Shown one piece after another: positions 1 to 11,800 of a stretch of DNA of 64,000 nucleotides; position 1 is the first letter of the stretch, and every line of letters begins with the position of its first letter. The notes under the pieces are model-generated. The model saw nothing but the letters and a program-made list of their open reading frames with translations. It had not been told where the DNA came from and made no database searches. Origin of the DNA: Erythroxylum novogranatense (Eukaryota; Streptophyta; Magnoliopsida; Malpighiales; Erythroxylaceae); NCBI GenBank assembly GCA_029891385.1, contig CM057235.1, positions 8,365,001 to 8,429,000 of the forward strand. The letters run 5' to 3'. Made by a program: the position numbers and the translations under genes.

Positions 1-102
1 ATTTAAGTTTATTTAAATTATTTTGTGTGTTTAACTTCGATTTTCTTGTAGAAATTTTCAAAGAATTTTAAGATCTATTCAACCCCTTCTAGATCACTTA
101 TA
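1..102 (+). repeat. 3' end of copia-1 5' LTR (truncated by window)
   Basis: The first 100 bases match 7905-8008 almost base for base, with small indels. The end reads CTAGATCACTTATA where the 3' copy has CTAGATCACTTACA, so the terminal CA has mutated here. The primer-binding site follows 2 bases later. Confidence 0.9.
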
Positions 103-104
103 AT

Positions 105-116
105 TGGTATCGAGGC
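105..116 (+). other. primer-binding site of copia-1
   Basis: TGGTATCGAGGC lies directly after the LTR and resembles the usual TGGTATCAGAGC complement of initiator-methionine tRNA, with an internal change. It would prime minus-strand DNA synthesis. Confidence 0.75.
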
Positions 117-126
117 GAAGTATCCG

Positions 127-1303
127 ATGGCACACAACAACCTAGCGGAAGAAGGTAATACTAATAACCGACCTCCTTTGTTTAATGGCTCTAACTATTC
201 TTCGTGGAAAAATCCTATGAAATACCACATTATAAGTGAGGAGTTGAATCTTGGAAGATCATTATCTTGGACTTCAAGCTCCTCTAAAAGAAAATGGTGA
301 GTTGAAAACCGAGCTGGAGTATGATGATAACGATTGGAAGCAAGCTTACATCAACGCCAAAGCTATGAAGTCGATATCTTGTGCATTAACGGTTGAGGAA
401 AGAAACCGGTAAATTCTTGCACCACCGCCAAGGAAATGTGGGAGAGACTTGAGTCACTCATGAAGGACAAATCAAGTTCGGAGACAAAATCAACATGCTT
501 CTCCACGACTATGAGATGTTCGTAATGAAGGAAGGTGAGTCAATTTCTATAATGCTTGACCGTTTTGCGAAACTATAAATGGCTTAGCAACCCGGGAAAG
601 CACATGACGGATAGTGAGAAGGTAAAGAAGATTCTTCGTTCATTACCTAAGGAATGGGACTCTCAAGTCACCGCAATCATGGAGTCGAAGGATCTAAACC
701 ATCTAGAATTCAATGCTTTAGTAGGATCTCTCATCAACTATGAGATAATTCTCAAATCCAGAGGAGGTAGAGGTAAGCCTAAAAATCTATTGCTTTTAAA
801 GCTAACACCTCTTTTGATGAAAGTGATGAGGAACTAGATGAAGACGAAGAAGATGAGGAAATCGCTATGTACGCCGAAATTTAAGGAAGTTCAAAGGACT
901 TCAAAAACGAAGGAAAGAATTAAATGGCGAAAAGCAGTAGAAAGAAAGAGATTCTACCTTTGAAAGAAAAAAAGGCTATGATGAAAAGAAAGGTAACGAA
1001 GAATGTTGGAGATGTGGAAAAAGGGGACATCTCGCAAGAGAGTGCAAAAGCTCGTCATCAACATCGAACTTTCAAAAAAATGACAAATACGACAAAGGTA
1101 AAAAGAAGACTAGCTTGGTAGCCACTTGGAGTGACGATGAGGAAGCCTACCAAAGTGACGAAGAAAACAATTTGGCGCTTATGGCAAAAAGTTCATCAAG
1201 CGATGATGAAAATGAGGTAACTCTCAATGACCAAGATCTACAAGATTCTTTTGATTCTTTACTGTTGATTTTGAAGAAGCTATTGAGATTAACAAAAAAT
1301 TAA
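127..1303 (+). pseudogene. copia-1 gag (broken)
   Basis: An ATG at 127 starts a reading MAHNNLAEEG with the typical copia Gag N-terminus (PPLFNGSNYSSWK). A frameshift follows near 270. The frame resumes at 556-837, with the segment KVKKILRSLPKEWDSQVTAI that is typical of the copia capsid (UBN2-like) domain. It shifts again through 924-1121 and 1115-1303. A CCHC zinc knuckle (C-W-R-C...H...C) is encoded at about 1004-1048 and is followed by an acidic Ser/Asp/Glu-rich stretch. Normally Gag packages the RNA into virus-like particles. Here at least three frame changes prevent a full product. Confidence 0.88.
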
Positions 1304-1320
1304 GAAAGAAAATACGTGAA

Positions 1321-2182
1321 TTGATTGCTGAAAATAGTGTTCTACATGAAACAATTGATGATTTAGATAGCCCAAAAGAAGATCATTTCGCATGTCTTAT
1401 TGAAAAAGAAAATCTTATTTGCGAACTTGATAGACTTCGAAAAGAATTTTCTTATGTGGTTGGAAAGTTTGCTGGTGGAAATGCTAAGTTTGAAGAACTA
1501 TTGTCTTTACAAAGATATACTATCTCCAAACATGGTTTAGGATATGATCCATATAACAGAGAATGTTCTTTAATTTCAAAATTAACTAAAGATGGAAAAG
1601 TTGCACAATGTGCTAGATGTTTGAAAGATGGCCACATAGAACTTGTTTGCAAAAGTACTAGAAGATGTGTTAAGATAAAGAAAATTTGGGTTATAAAAGG
1701 CACAACACCACCTAACGTGGTTTATATGGCTAACCAAAATGGACCCAAAATGGCTTGGGTACCTATAAGAAGAAAGAACGTTGATATTGTAGGTACAAGC
1801 AAAGAATGAAAGGTCGTCAAGCACTTGGTACATCGATAATGGGTGTTCAAGACACATGAGTGGAGACAAAACCTTTTGTGGAAATTCAACCAAAGAATCA
1901 AGGATTTGTCACTTTGGAGACAACAACAAAGGTAAGGTCATAGGAATTGGTAAAGTGGGTAAGGAACCTTTGCCAACCATTGACAATGTTTTGCTTGTTG
2001 ATGGGTTGAAACATAATCTGCTAAGTGTTTCTCAACTTTGTGACATGAATTTTAATGTAAGTTTTGAATCATCACATTGCATGGTTAAGAAGGATGATCA
2101 TATAGCTTTTATTGGTTTAAGACATGGTAATACGTACATTGTAGATCTGCATGATGATAGTTCTTTCAATGAAAATGCCTAG
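1321..2182 (+). pseudogene. copia-1 Gag-Pol spacer and aspartic protease (broken)
   Basis: 1321-1809 encodes a hydrophilic, heptad-like region (ENSVLHETIDDL, CELDRLRKEF) seen in Sirevirus Gag-Pol, then HIELVCKSTRR and AWVPIRR segments. The protease motif follows near 1826: WYIDNGCSRHM. Retropepsins carry D-S/T-G, so the catalytic triplet here is D-N-G. After one frame change, 1856-2182 gives the downstream protease region (NVLLVDGLKHNLLSVSQLCD), a strong copia signature. It ends at a TAG before the integrase zinc finger. Polyprotein cleavage would be doubtful even if the frames were joined. Confidence 0.85.
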
Positions 2183-2189
2183 TGACACT

Positions 2190-3110
2190 AGAAGAAAATG
2201 CATTTTATGGCATAGGAAATTAGGACATGCACTTGCCTTTAATTTCTAAGCTTTCAAAGAATGACATTGTAAGAGGTTTGCCTAAGATTAAATTTGTTAA
2301 AGATCATTTGTGTGAGTCATGTTTGAAAGGAAAACATGTTAGAGCATCTTTTAAACCAAAGAAAGAAAATTGCACATCTAGAATTCTTGAACTTGTGCAT
2401 ATGGATTTAATTGGACCATCTAGGCATGCTAGTCTTAGTGGAAAATTATATGTCCTAGTGATTGTAGATGATTTCTCTAGATTTACTTGGGTAAGATTTC
2501 TTGCTAATAAAATGATGCCATTAATGAATTTACCAAGTGGTGTAGATTGGTTCAAAATGAGAAAATCATCTATAGTTGCAATTAGAAGCGATCATGGAGG
2601 AGAATTCAAATGTGAACCTTTGAAAATCTTTGCGACAAATACGGTATGAAGCACAACTTCTACACCAAGAACACCGCAACAAAATGGTGTGGTGGAAAGG
2701 AAGAATCGTTCACTTGAAGAAATGAGCAGACTATGCTAAATGAGTACAATCTTCCTAAATCATTTTAAGTGAAGCGATCAATACCGCATGCTACATCATC
2801 AATAGGGTACATTTGCGAAGAGACAAAATATGACACCCTACGAACTCTGGAAAGGTAAGAGACCCAACATTTCCTATTTTCATCCATTTGGTTGTAAAGT
2901 TTTATACATAATAATGGAAAGAGTAATTTAGGAAAATTCGATTCTAAATCCGATGTTGGTGTATTTATTGGTTATTCTCAAACTAGTAAGGCTTTTAGAG
3001 TTTATAATAATAGGACTAAATGTGTTGAAGAAAGTATACATGTTAAATTTGATGAAATAATTTCACCCCGAGAAAGGTTTGTTTTGATGATGATGCGGTA
3101 GTTCGGGTAA
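2190..3110 (+). pseudogene. copia-1 integrase (broken)
   Basis: The HHCC zinc finger begins LWHRKLGHA at about 2204 and its cysteines are in LCESCLKGKH near 2310. The first catalytic Asp lies in MDLIGPS (about 2400), the second in RSDHGGEF (about 2590), and the Glu in NGVVERKNRS (about 2685). The three lie in different frames, split by a frameshift near 2640 and others around 2720-2780. The C-terminal region (LWKGKRP, then SYFHPFGCK) continues to about 3100 with more shifts. Integrase would insert the cDNA into the host genome. This copy cannot make an intact enzyme. Confidence 0.88.
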
Positions 3111-3299
3111 TAAATTTGAAGAAATTGAATCCAAGATTGAGGAATTGAAGTGGATGAAGAAAACCATGTAACCGACACTAAATCTTGGGCAAAAGCAAAG
3201 AATCATCCTATGGAGCAAGTGATCGGTGATTTGAATGTTGGAGTAAGGACTAGGAGAAACATTTATGAGAATATGAGTAATTCACTTTTCATTTCATTG

Positions 3300-4200
3300 G
3301 TGGAACCCAAAATATAGAAGAAGCGCTTAAAGATGAGAGTTGGCTTTTAGCTATGCAAGAGGAGCTTAATCGGTTTAAGCGAAATGATGTTTGGGATTTG
3401 GTAGCTCCACCAAAGGATAAGACCATCATTGAGTCAAGTGGGTAAATCGGATTAAATCGATGAGAATGGTGAAGCAATCAAAATAAATCAAGGTTAGTGG
3501 CTCAAGGATTTTATCAAGAAGAAGGTCTTGATTACAATGAAACATATGCTCCATGTGGCTCGTTTGGAAGCAATTAGATTGCTATGTGCTTTCGTCACAT
3601 AAAAGGATCAAATTAAATCAAATGGACGTCAAGAGCGCATTTCTAAATGGGTATATTCAAGAAGAAGTCTCGCTCAACAGCCGGATTTGAAGACCATGAG
3701 CATCCAGATTACGTATACAAACTCAAGAAGGCACTTTATGGACTAAAGCAAGCACCTAGAGCTTGGTATGAGAGGTTAAGTACATTTCTAACTCAACATG
3801 GATATGTTCGTGGTAAGATAGATAATACTTTGTTTATTAAACATGTTGATCATGATATGCTTATTTGTCAAATTTATGTTGATGATATTGTGTTTGGTGC
3901 TACTAATGAATTTTTGTGTAAGGAATTTAGTGATTTAATGCAAGGTGAGTTTGAAATGAGCATGATGGGAGAACTCAAGTTCTTTCTAGGATTGCAAATC
4001 AAGCAACAAAAAAATGGCATTTTCATCCATCAATCAAAGTACACCAAGGAACTTCTTAAGAAATTTAAAATGGATGGATGCAAAGTGGCAGCAACACCAA
4101 TGGCGACAAATCGGTCTTGGAAAAACATGAGAATGAAGAAGGCGTTGATCAAAAACTCTATAGAGGTATGATCGGCTCTCTTTATATTTAATCGCTTCTA
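3300..4200 (+). pseudogene. copia-1 reverse transcriptase (broken)
   Basis: The N-terminal part reads ALKDESWLLAMQEELNRF near 3325 and RLVAQGF near 3490. MDVKSAFLNGYIQEEV near 3620-3660 holds the first catalytic Asp. 3647-4171 is the longest open piece (174 aa) and carries KALYGLKQAPRAWYERLS, the catalytic IYVDDIVFGAT and ELKFFLGLQIKQ. Frameshifts occur near 3430, 3555 and 3665. The reverse transcriptase would copy the RNA into cDNA inside particles. The active-site YVDD is intact but the domain is not continuously open. Confidence 0.9.
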
Positions 4201-4329
4201 GACACGATATCATGTTTGCCACATGTCTATATGCGATTTCAATCATGTCCTGGGGTTTCACATTTGAGTGCATGCAAAAGAATTTTAGATATTTGAGTAG
4301 AAGCTCGCGATCATGGTTTGTGGTATCCT

Positions 4330-4823
4330 AGTTGTGATTCATTTGATTTGTATGCATATAGTGATGCTGATCATGGTGGCTGTAGAATTGATAGAAAAGT
4401 ATTAGTGGATTGTGTCATTTCTTAGGTTCATCTTTAATTTCTTGGGCTAGTAAAAGCAAGTCGGTGTAGCCATTTCCATTCTTTGAATCTGAATATGTAG
4501 CATTTGGAAGTGCTTGTGCCCAAGTTCTTTGGATTAAACATCAATTGCTAGATTATGGTATTATGGTTAAAAATATTCCTATTTATTGTGATAATACAAG
4601 TGCAATTTGTTTAAGTAAAATCCTATATTGCATAGTAGGACAAAGCACATTGAAATTAGACATCATTTTATTAAGTGATCATTGCTTGAAAGGTGACATT
4701 GTTTTGAAGCATGTTTCTACTAATGATCAATTGGCTGATATTTTTACTAAACCGCTTAAGGAAGATGTGTTTGTGAATATTAAATTGAGACTAGGAATGT
4801 GTGATTTACATTCATTTGGTTGA
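4330..4823 (+). pseudogene. copia-1 RNase H (broken)
   Basis: AYSDADHGGCRIDRK near 4355 supplies the first acidic residue, and ESEYVAFGSACAQ (about 4485) the Glu. PIYCDNTSAICLSK (about 4578) and the ADIFTKPL tail (about 4735) complete a copia RNase H. The last 92 codons (4545-4823) are open and end at TGA, the end of pol. A stop or frameshift separates them from the first part, including a local shift near 4620 where the usual KNPI-LHSR stretch is disturbed. Confidence 0.88.
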
Positions 4824-5024
4824 GTTTATGTTTGGTTACATTTACATCAAATGGTCAAAATTTAAGGCATTTATGCAATCACATCCAAGATACATTCATC
4901 GTGTTGTTTACTTAGGAAAATTTAAATGAATTATTCAGGAATTTTGGACATACTATTTGACCGGACCATCATCAAGTCGAGGTATGAGGAAATTAGTGTC
5001 TTGGGCAAACAAAAATCAGAAAAT

Positions 5025-5098
5025 AACTCGACTTATTTGGAAAATAACTCGACTTATTAAGGTCGATAAATCGACTTATTTTGGAAACAAGTCGACTT
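5025..5098 (+). repeat. cluster of AAGTCGACTT-like palindromes between pol and ORF3 of copia-1
   Basis: Four copies lie at 5025-5034, 5046-5055, 5068-5077 and 5089-5098. One is the perfect 10-bp palindrome AAGTCGACTT and three carry a single change. The same word is clustered in the 3' LTR (7246-7399) and in the solo LTR at 10370-10429. Function unknown. Confidence 0.85.
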
Positions 5099-5352
5099 AT
5101 TCTTTGACGGAGGCGTTTAAAAAAACCTTTCCTCTTCATCTTCTCCACGACTTTCTCCTCAAAACCCTAAACCCTTTCTCTCAACTCGACTTGTTCTCGC
5201 ACATACTCCTTAAATCTCCTTCACCCATCCATTTTCAACCTTCACCCACTCACTACCCACTCATTACCTTCTCTAATCCTTCCTCTTTTGAAAACCCTTC
5301 TTAAAACCCTAACCCCAAATCTGCGTTTTCTTACTCCTTCTCTAGATCTTCC

Positions 5353-6643
5353 ATGGCTCTAAGAAAACTTCTCAAAAGGAAAAGAATCCACTCCATCTCA
5401 AGATCCTCGTGTTCCTCCAAAGCCATGGGTTCGTGGGTCTTCTTGAGAGGAGATGCGACAAGGGAGGATGATGTTCTTGAACCTAGATTCGCCTCAAGGG
5501 ATGCTCAAAATGTGTATTACAAGGTATTGAAAGACGAAGTCTTAATTCCCTCTATGATATTTGATTGGATTGAGCTTGATAGAAGTGAGTTCTGGAGGTA
5601 TTTTCTGAAATTGTGAATCTTGGGTTAAAAGAGTTTTAGGTTTTCATGATATTATCTATGTAGAAGTGGTAAAGGAATTTTATGCAAATCTGTTTGTGAT
5701 TAGAAGCAATGTTGAAGAAGGAGTTCTCTTGTCTTCAAAATTAACGGAAAGCTTTCTATCTCGTGAATCGGACTTATGTACGATGTTTAATTTGCTAGAG
5801 GAGGAGTTAGGCCTAGAGCATCGTTTATTGATTATGAGATTTTAAGAAATCTTGAGGCGATCTTGATGAGGAAGCAAGAAAATTTCGCTATCTTGAGGAA
5901 AAAGGTGTTGACTTGTTGATTCGGCTATGTTCCACCATTCCCTCCATTTGAGGCAATGTATTTACCTTTAAATTATTGTTTATTGCATTCTGATTATTAA
6001 TGAGTTGTGTTTCCTAAGAAGGCTAGCAATAATCGATCACCGCCTTGGATAAGGAAATTTTGTGGCATATGGAGGAGGGTCGGAAAATAAACTTTTCGAG
6101 TTTGATTATTCAAATGATGAGGAGAAAAGCAAGCTTATTACGTGGACAAATGAAAGGAAATTAGTCCGCATACAGAATGCCTTATGCAAAGATCGATCAC
6201 CCATATCTCTCGAAGTTAGAAGATGTGACTTGGACTCTATGCTAGTTTTCCATATCCATGAGCTGGAGGTTCACACCTTATAACCTAAGAAGCATGAAGT
6301 CTGGTTCGGACGATTGAGAAAGGTTGGGTCTATTCCTATCATGTAGAAAAGCTTGGGTTGACTTTGGTAGGTGAGCAAGCTTCTTGAGAAAACGATCTAG
6401 ACAACAGATCGTCCGGGTAGTTCACGGCCTCGTAATGTAGAAAGGGTGAGGTATCACAAACCGACATTCAAGAACTCCGTGATCAGTTGGATGAGATTAA
6501 TGAGCGTCATGATGATCAACAAGATACTTTGATTAGACCGGAAAGGAAAATTGATGAAAATCGCAGATTCTTACCCGATTGGAAAAGAGCATCAAGAAGA
6601 TTTTGATAAGCTAGGGTGTAGGCACGATGATTCTTCATCTTGA
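5353..6643 (+). pseudogene. copia-1 third ORF (post-pol, Transposase_32 / env-like), broken
   Basis: The ATG at 5353 opens 87 codons with a very basic start and RFASRDAQNVYYKVLKDEV. That pattern resembles the putative plant transposon domain (Transposase_32) found after pol in Sireviruses. Homologous coding continues in shifted frames (VVKEFYANLFV near 5670, the 6062-6283 open stretch). It ends in a probable coiled coil (DIQELRDQLDEINERHDD) at about 6460-6530 and a stop near 6641. Copia-2 has an ORF in the same place, also with a C-terminal coiled coil. The role of this ORF in Sireviruses is unproven; env-like is only a label. Confidence 0.6.
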
Positions 6644-6995
6644 TGTGTATTGCATTGTGCCTTGACCAACATTTCAACTTGTGTTTACTTGCTTTATGTG
6701 TTTCATTTCATTTACTTGTTTTTGCTGGTATGACATTTCTATTATGTGTTTCATTGCATTTATCTTTTGAATTTTGGATTTTTGCTATTTTAATCTTTTG
6801 GATTTTTTGATCATGACAAAAAGGGGGAGTAAGATTGAAATTGATATTTGATTTAGGGGAGTGAACATGCTTTAATATTTATTCATTAATTCTTTAATTA
6901 AGGGGAGACAACTAACCATCAAGACAAGGGAAACCTTGATCATATTTTATATCTTTCAAATTTCTTGTCAATTTCTAAATATTTTGTCATTATCA

Positions 6996-7007
6996 AAAAG
7001 GGGGAGA
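6996..7007 (+). other. polypurine tract of copia-1
   Basis: AAAAGGGGGAGA lies immediately before the TGTTGG start of the 3' LTR and would prime plus-strand synthesis. A similar AAAAAGGGGGAG word occurs at about 6818-6829 and may be an upstream decoy. Confidence 0.85.
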
Positions 7008-7008
7008 T

Positions 7009-8010
7009 TGTTGGACCAATGGTGGTTGAAAAATTAAATCCCTTTATGTTTTGATAATAATAAAATATCTAGAATTAGTTAAGAAATTATTTTCAGGTGT
7101 TACTCAAGGAAAGAATCATGCAAAACAAGATGAGCAAATGTTTAATTATTGAAAAATCAAGAAAGCAAGTTCATTCTAAGTATAAGTGGCATAAAATATG
7201 AAGATTCTAGAGGATTTGAACGAATGTTACTATTGAAGGCTAAACAAGTCGACTTACACATTACAAGATGGCTTACATATGAAGATGAACTCAGACAAGT
7301 CGACTTATAGCAAACAAGTCGACTTATTAGAGAGCGGAGGTACATATTTTACGTAAATGGTTGAAACAAGTCGACTTATGTATTCGACAAGTCGACTTAT
7401 TGAAGCACAGATTCAGCTCCAACGGTCCAATATGCTAAAAATGGAATGGAGAAGATCAAGCAACGACTATATCAAATCAAGCAACGGCTAGAAGAGCTCC
7501 AACAACTATATTTCTTTGACTATAAATAGAGGATGAAGCAAGGAGATGATATACAAGTTCTATAAGCTCAAATACTCTCTTATTGCTTCACATTGCTCAT
7601 TATTGCTCTTATATTGTTACAAATTACCTTGAGCATTTGTTCTTCAATTTTTACATTGTGTTGTTAAAATTGAGTGGCTAGAGGAAAGGTCACGTGAGGT
7701 AGGATTTGTGCCGTAATACAAATCGTGTGTAAAGGTTGCTTGAGCCGGAATTCAAGTGAAGTTGTAAAAAGTTCACACTCAACTACAAAGTGTGCAAATA
7801 AAGTGATTGGCAAAATCCTAAGTGGGAGCTTAGGTAGAGGACGTAGGTCTTAGCACCGAACCTCTATAAAAACGATTGTTTGATCTTCTTCCCTATACTA
7901 TTTCATTTAAGTTTATTTAAATTATTTTTGTGTGTTTAACTTCTGATTTTCTTGTAGAAATTTTCAAAGAATTTTAAGATCTATTCAACCCCCCTTCTAG
8001 ATCACTTACA
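7009..8010 (+). repeat. 3' LTR of copia-1
   Basis: The 1002-bp LTR starts TGTTGGACCAATGG after the polypurine tract and ends CTAGATCACTTACA. Its last 100 bp match the window start. A TATA-like segment (TATAAATAG at about 7521) lies in the middle, as expected for the U3/R junction. It carries five copies of AAGTCGACTTA. Confidence 0.92.
7246..7399 (+). repeat. five AAGTCGACTTA palindromes in the copia-1 LTR
   Basis: Exact 11-base copies start at 7246, 7297, 7316, 7368 and 7389, each preceded by C. The core is a perfect 10-bp palindrome. Five exact copies in about 155 bp cannot be chance, and their position upstream of the TATA-like box makes a U3 regulatory role possible. Confidence 0.9.
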
Positions 8011-8772
8011 AAACCTACCTAACCTTACCCGTACCTTAACTAACTATTAGCATCAAAACCTATCTAAATTAATCAAAGAATTTCGAAATCTCTCACCTTA
8101 GGAAACAACCCACGAAATTACTTCCTTTGCCTCCAATGGAGCTTAATCACTTCCTTTCCACTTTCTTCTTAAAGAAAAACACTTAAACCCTCCTTTCTAA
8201 AGCATAGAAACCTAAACCTACCTCTTCTTCTTCTTCTTCTTCTTCTCCCTAGCTTGGCCGAAAGTCACCCTTCTTTTTCTCCTTTCTCTTGTAAGTTTCG
8301 TAGCTTTCACTCTTAAGGGACTTAAGTAAAATTTTTCCTAACTTATAACCTAAGCCCAAAATGTTGTAGTATCACTTATTTCTCTCTTTTTACAAGCAAT
8401 TTCATTCTCTTCCACCTATAACATATGGCTACTCCTCTTTTGCTTCATTTTTTTCTCCTTTAATTGCAACTTATGTGGACCCTAGCCCAAATGCTTCCTT
8501 TCTTCTTCATTTAATAGCATTTAAAAGGACTAAAAGCCCATCTTCATAAACCTTAAGCCTTAAAGACATATGCAAACTTCCCATTTTGTCCTTACACCAT
8601 CTTAATCTTTTTAATTCTAACAACTTATTAAAATTCTAATTTTAATTAAATCCCTTCAATTAATATCTACTAACTAAGTACTAAAAACCCCAAATTACCC
8701 TAACAAAAAGGAAATTAGCAAACTCATCCTCAAAATAAATAAAACACGCTTAATGCGAATCAGGGCCCAACA
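8011..8772 (-). repeat. 3' LTR of gypsy-1 (-), truncated by the copia-1 insertion
   Basis: On the minus strand an LTR starts TGTTGGGCCCTGATTCGC at 8772, directly after a G-rich polypurine tract, and runs down to 8011 where copia-1 begins. The start resembles that of the solo LTR at 50854 (TGTTGGGCCCTGAAAT). The end of this LTR is not seen beyond copia-1, so it is probably displaced to the left of the window. Confidence 0.75.
8222..8247. repeat. (TTC)n microsatellite
   Basis: About eight tandem TTC/CTT units lie inside the gypsy-1 LTR. Read on the minus strand this is a GAA run in the presumed leader. Confidence 0.9.
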
Positions 8773-8829
8773 TTTCTCCCCCCCTTAAAAGAATTTCGTC
8801 CTCGAAATTCTTACCTGAACTATTGAAGA
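8773..8829 (-). pseudogene. gypsy-1 polypurine tract and last codons of pol
   Basis: On the minus strand the sequence reads GGGGGGGAGAA just before the LTR. It is preceded by a stretch encoding NFEDEILLR-like residues, the usual tail of plant gypsy Pol (TTCGAGGACGAAATTCT). This tail is separated from the rest of pol by the solo LTR at 8830-12759. Confidence 0.75.
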
Positions 8830-11800
8830 TGTAACACCCCACTTCCACGTGACTCGAACCCGATATCATTGGTGATATCCGAGTCCGTGCCCCGCGTAGG
8901 TGGCGTACTACATCAGTCAGTAAAACTCGGTATACAATTTTTTTTTAAATACATTCCACGTTAAAAGGAAGCAGTTTCAATTATTACACACTCGCGCGGA
9001 ACAAGCAGTAAACAGTAGTAAATCTTTGCAGTTATAGGTATTACTATCATTTAGCAATACTTTACAAAAACCATGAAATACAAATGCAAATCAGTTTACA
9101 ACGATTGCGGAATACAATTATGAGACACTAATGCGGGCGTGAACTGATCCCGACCTCTATCCTTCACTTTACAAGAGACATACTCCGTGTGTCGAACGGG
9201 TACTCTTAAAGCTTTGAAAATAGATTACAATTTTGAATGAGTTTGCGAACTCAATGAGGAACCATCATCGATGGTTCTCCCAATTCATGCATCACATAAG
9301 CATATTACGGAATCATACAATCACAAGGCTAATGATAATACGATTATAGAATACGATCACGATGAGTCGACACCATCGTATAGAGCAAAAGCCATTTCAA
9401 TATTCATCCGATATGCAATACATGTGACTCTTTTTCTCGATTTTATTTCGATGTTGTGACCGAAGCGTAAAAAGATGTCGGTGATCAATAGACGCGTCTG
9501 AGGAGAATTATCTCCCTTCGAGCTCTAGGCTTGTTTCAGTATTTCGAGCTCTAGGCTCGTTTCAGTATCAGTGGCGACTCGGTTCACAATTTTCCTTTAT
9601 CAGTTTATGCATCTGTGGATGAATGCACATGCCCAATTGAACAGTCACTTAACAGTATATAATTCACAAATGACAGTCCATACTTTACAATTAATCATAG
9701 TCAATCATAGTAAATCCAGTAATGGCACCATAAACAGTTAATAATTCCAAGTCAATCACAGTCAATTAACAGTCAGTATCTCACACAATTAATCACAGTA
9801 AACACAGTAATGGAAAACCAGCAAACCAGTCACAAATAGCACATTCGTGGTCCTGCCATTATCCCCACAGTAGACATATAATAATTGAGAAACTCATCTA
9901 GGTTACTCACATATTACTTCCGAGCTAATGCCAGGAAGTCTCTGCTATATCGGTCGAATGACGCTCCAATTAGGCCTCTATAAGAATCAGAGAAGAAAAC
10001 GATCACTAACTATTCAATCAGAATTCGTTAATGATGCACATGTAGGTATATAATGCATGTTCATGAATTCCCGGCCCTAATCCCATTTTTTCCATCAGAA
10101 AAATCCGTTTAAAAATTAGAAATCTAATGGCGCTGACGGCGCTCAATTTGGACCCCTATAAATCCCCAATTAAATAAAACAGTGGCTAAAGAACCATTAC
10201 CCGGACACCCGTCAATTTCCGGTCCAGAAATTCCCAATCTCTCAGGAAATGAAATTAAATATTCAGTGAATCCGATGCCTCAAGAATCAGGTCAATCGGA
10301 CGTCGGACGGACAAGTTATAAGTAAAAGAATGAAAAAAGGTCAGTACAAGTTAACTTATTTGAGAATACAAGTCGACTTACTCTACTGTGTATGAATAAG
10401 TCGACTTCATCAAGATCTGAGTCGACTTACATTACTCCCATAACAGATCTGGAAAACTTTCTCCAACATGCCAACTTCCACAGGGCATAATTCCTTACTC
10501 TGAACTCCAAATTGAGCAAACTTGGTATCTATTTCATAGAGAAAAGAAAGATCTACAATGTTCATGAAGGACACAAAAACTAATTTCACCTCTAAGGGTG
10601 TCAAAAATACAATCAAAGTTACTTCCCAGTCAATGGGTTCTAAAATAGTACCGTATCTTGTAAATTCAATAACTTCTCATTTCCTTTGTCAAAAATTACA
10701 CAATAAATATGCTCAGAAAGATCCCAATGTTTTCTACAATTTTCATGAACAAACCAAAATCAAATTCAATTGTTAACTAGGTCAAACAATTCAGTGAATG
10801 CTGCTGCCCCTGAAAGTACTCAATCTGGACAGTAATTTTTAAAACAGTATAACTCCTTGTACATATGTCAAGAAAATCACTACCTTATATCACTGGAAAG
10901 ATAAAACACATTACTACACTTTTCATGAAGAACTCAGAATCCAATTCCATCCCTAACAATTTCAAACTTGTCATGCAAGTTTCTTCTGATCAGGGCAGTT
11001 AATAACCTAATGCAGATTCAGTGTTTGAAAACTCATAACTTCCAAATTTAATCTCCAAAAATCACATGCTATATACCATTTTCAAGATCAGTGTTTCCTC
11101 TACAACTCTTCAGAAGATCACTCAAGCTAATTCAATTAACAGAAATTGATAAAATTGCTTCCAATCAGAATGCTCACAAAACTGACATTTCAGCTAGGTT
11201 TCATTAAAATGCATTTTACCAGCCAATAGTCATCAATGCATATCTCCCAATATACATATCGAAAAATTGCAAAATCAGTGGCATTGGAAAGCTAACAATA
11301 CAGGCTTCAATTTTCATTCAAACCATTTTCCCTAATTCCTTCTCAATTAATGTAGAAAAATCATCAAAACTAGTAGGTTATTGATCCGAATACTGTTCAC
11401 ACCAACCATCAATAGTGACTTTCCAAGCTAAAATTTACCCTCTTAAGGCTAAAATTGGACAACACCTATTTCACACAAAAATGTATCCAACAAACCAAAG
11501 TTTCATTGGGCACAAACCTCACCTCATTTGCATAACCACACAATGAGTTATGCTCAAAACAGTACGGTAGGTCAAACTCACATTTTCAACTTTACTACTC
11601 AATCACAACTCCTATCATGCCAATTGAACTTCTACTACCATAAGCATCTCATTTGGACACAAAATCAGTCCTTAGATCATTCCTACATTCATTAGGAATA
11701 CCTACCTCAATTTGGCAGCACCATACACAATCATGTTCTTATCAATTTCTTTTAAGGATTAGTCATCTAATCACTTCAAACTATGAAAGTCAAACACTAA

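Larger units (their letters stand above)
1..8010 (+). mobile_element. copia-1: decayed Sirevirus-type Ty1/copia retrotransposon, 5' end outside window
   Basis: The element reads in order: LTR end, tRNA-iMet-type primer-binding site, gag with zinc knuckle, protease, integrase, reverse transcriptase, RNase H, an extra third ORF, polypurine tract and 3' LTR. The gene order with integrase before RT defines Ty1/copia. The YVDDIVFGAT RT motif and a third ORF after pol suggest the Sirevirus (SIRE/Maximus) lineage. Coding capacity is broken by many frameshifts and stops, so it is not autonomous. The right boundary at 8010 lies inside a gypsy LTR, so copia-1 is the younger of the two. Its left flank and target duplication cannot be checked because the window starts inside the 5' LTR. 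Confidence 0.93.

Noticed and set aside
8221..8250. Short tandem TTC run considered as part of a coding repeat
   Set aside because: It is inside an LTR without ORF, so it is a plain microsatellite.
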